64,000 nt of DNA from Nocardioides oceani (lineage in GTDB: Bacteria; Actinomycetota; Actinomycetes; Propionibacteriales; Nocardioidaceae). The notes beneath the pieces were generated by a model that had not been told where the DNA came from, did not search any database, and worked only from the letters and a program-made list of their open reading frames with translations. Below are positions 63,595 to 64,000 of the stretch, one piece after another. The stretch covers positions 202,290 through 266,289 of the forward strand of contig NZ_JAUHJQ010000006.1 of NCBI RefSeq assembly GCF_030412965.1, given 5' to 3'. Within the stretch, counting starts at the first letter, position 1. Each line of letters begins with the position of its first letter. The position numbers and the translations under genes were made by a program.

Positions 63595-64000
63595 TCAGGC
63601 CGCGAGCGGCAGGTGGACGGTGAAGGTGGTGCCGGCGAGGTGCTCGGAGTCGACCGCGATCCGGCCGCCGTGGGCGGCGACGATCGCGGCGACGATGGAC
63701 AGCCCGAGACCGGTGCCCTGGATCGCGCGCTTCTGGGCGGTGGTGGACCGGAAGAACTTCTGGAACAGCCCGTCCTGCTCGGCGCTGGGGATGCCGATGC
63801 CGGTGTCGGCGACCTCGAGCACCGCCTCGCCGCCCTCGCGGCGGACGCGGCAGGTGACCGAGCCGCCGTCCTCGGTGAACTTCACGGCGTTGCCGACCAG
63901 GTTGAGCAGCACCCGTTCGAGCTGGGCCCGGTCACCGGTGACGGGCACCGGCCCGGAGGGTGCGTCCCAGGCGACGTCGAGCCGGCGGCCGGCGACCAGC
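63595..64000 (-). CDS. Sensor histidine kinase, C-terminal catalytic part (5' end outside window)
   Basis: The HATPase_c domain of a two-component sensor kinase. The N-box is QLERVLLNLVGNAVKFTEDG, G1 is VADTGIGIP, the F-box FQKFFRSTTAQKRA, and G2 GTGLGLSIVAAIVAAHGG. The frame stays open to the window edge, so the internal GTG at 63948 is not the start; the phosphoacceptor His and sensor domains lie beyond position 64000. The F-box sequence resembles that of PAS-containing kinases and hybrid kinases in actinobacteria. Partner regulator not visible. Convergent with leuA. Confidence 0.93.
   Translation of the reverse strand, partial: LVAGRRLDVAWDAPSGPVPVTGDRAQLERVLLNLVGNAVKFTEDGGSVTCRVRREGGEAVLEVADTGIGIPSAEQDGLFQKFFRSTTAQKRAIQGTGLGLSIVAAIVAAHGGRIAVDSEHLAGTTFTVHLPLAA

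Noticed and set aside
63595..63948. Stand-alone 117-aa ATPase protein
   Set aside because: The frame continues without stop to the window edge, so it is the end of a longer histidine kinase.

Overview
The window is one strand-mixed stretch of a very GC-rich chromosome with dense genes, many GTG starts, ATGA/TGATG stop-start overlaps and several leaderless promoters. Gene content and order (leuS, degV, comEA-comEC-holA, rpsT, lepA, hemW, hrcA-dnaJ-rsmE, phoH-ybeY-CNNM-era, a Streptomyces/Mycobacterium-type leuA with leader peptide, an imuA'-imuB-dnaE2 mutasome, a 10-methyl fatty acid pair, ANTAR and SigB/F-type regulation) point to a high-GC actinobacterium. Nocardioidaceae (Nocardioides-like) is the best guess; this is inference from content, not a database match.

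Layout. 1-11 kb: housekeeping genes (3' part of leuS, degV, the DNA-uptake genes comEA/comEC, holA, then rpsT with its own promoter and terminator on the minus strand, a kinase-like phosphotransferase, a fatty acid hydroxylase/sterol desaturase-type membrane protein, and lepA). 11-14 kb: a JmjC/cupin-like oxygenase, a convergent GNAT-like acyltransferase and a coiled-coil protein. 14.9-25.9 kb: an exopolysaccharide cluster. It holds a kinase-fold/flippase fusion, a deacetylase, a polymerase/ligase, three glycosyltransferases, a Wzz-type chain-length protein with a degenerate kinase domain, and a convergent initiating sugar-phosphate transferase. 26-29.5 kb: an APH(6)-like protein, a MOSC protein and a long-chain acyl-CoA synthetase. 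29.5-35.3 kb: the SOS mutasome, under a promoter whose spacer contains a LexA box. 35-40.8 kb: a lipoprotein intradiol dioxygenase-like protein, hemW, DUF4870, DUF3097, a metallo-beta-lactamase-fold hydrolase and an iron-box-controlled DUF2470 protein. 40.9-44 kb: hrcA-dnaJ-rsmE behind a CIRCE element. 44-47.3 kb: secreted and lipoprotein genes, including a pair with clearly lower GC. 47.4-55 kb: the phoH-ybeY-CNNM-(cdd-like)-era block, interrupted by tmsA-tmsB and a siderophore-interacting protein. 55-61.6 kb: two tandem lipoproteins, a SigB/F-family sigma factor, and a single protein carrying PAS, RsbU-like, RsbW-like and RsbV-like domains. A flavodoxin-fold protein and a PAS-GAF-ANTAR regulator follow. 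61.6-64 kb: leuA with a leucine leader peptide and attenuator, then the 3' end of a sensor histidine kinase.

Points that stand out: the phosphotransferase-flippase fusion; the RsbU-W-V fusion beside its likely sigma factor; an eight-codon cistron linking imuB to dnaE2; a zinc-ligand-less cytidine deaminase-like protein in the operon position before era; short tandem repeats that begin at stop codons of three unrelated genes; and a nested palindromic intergenic element after era. No tRNA, rRNA, CRISPR array, transposase or prophage was seen, and no gene-free stretch exceeds 300 bases.
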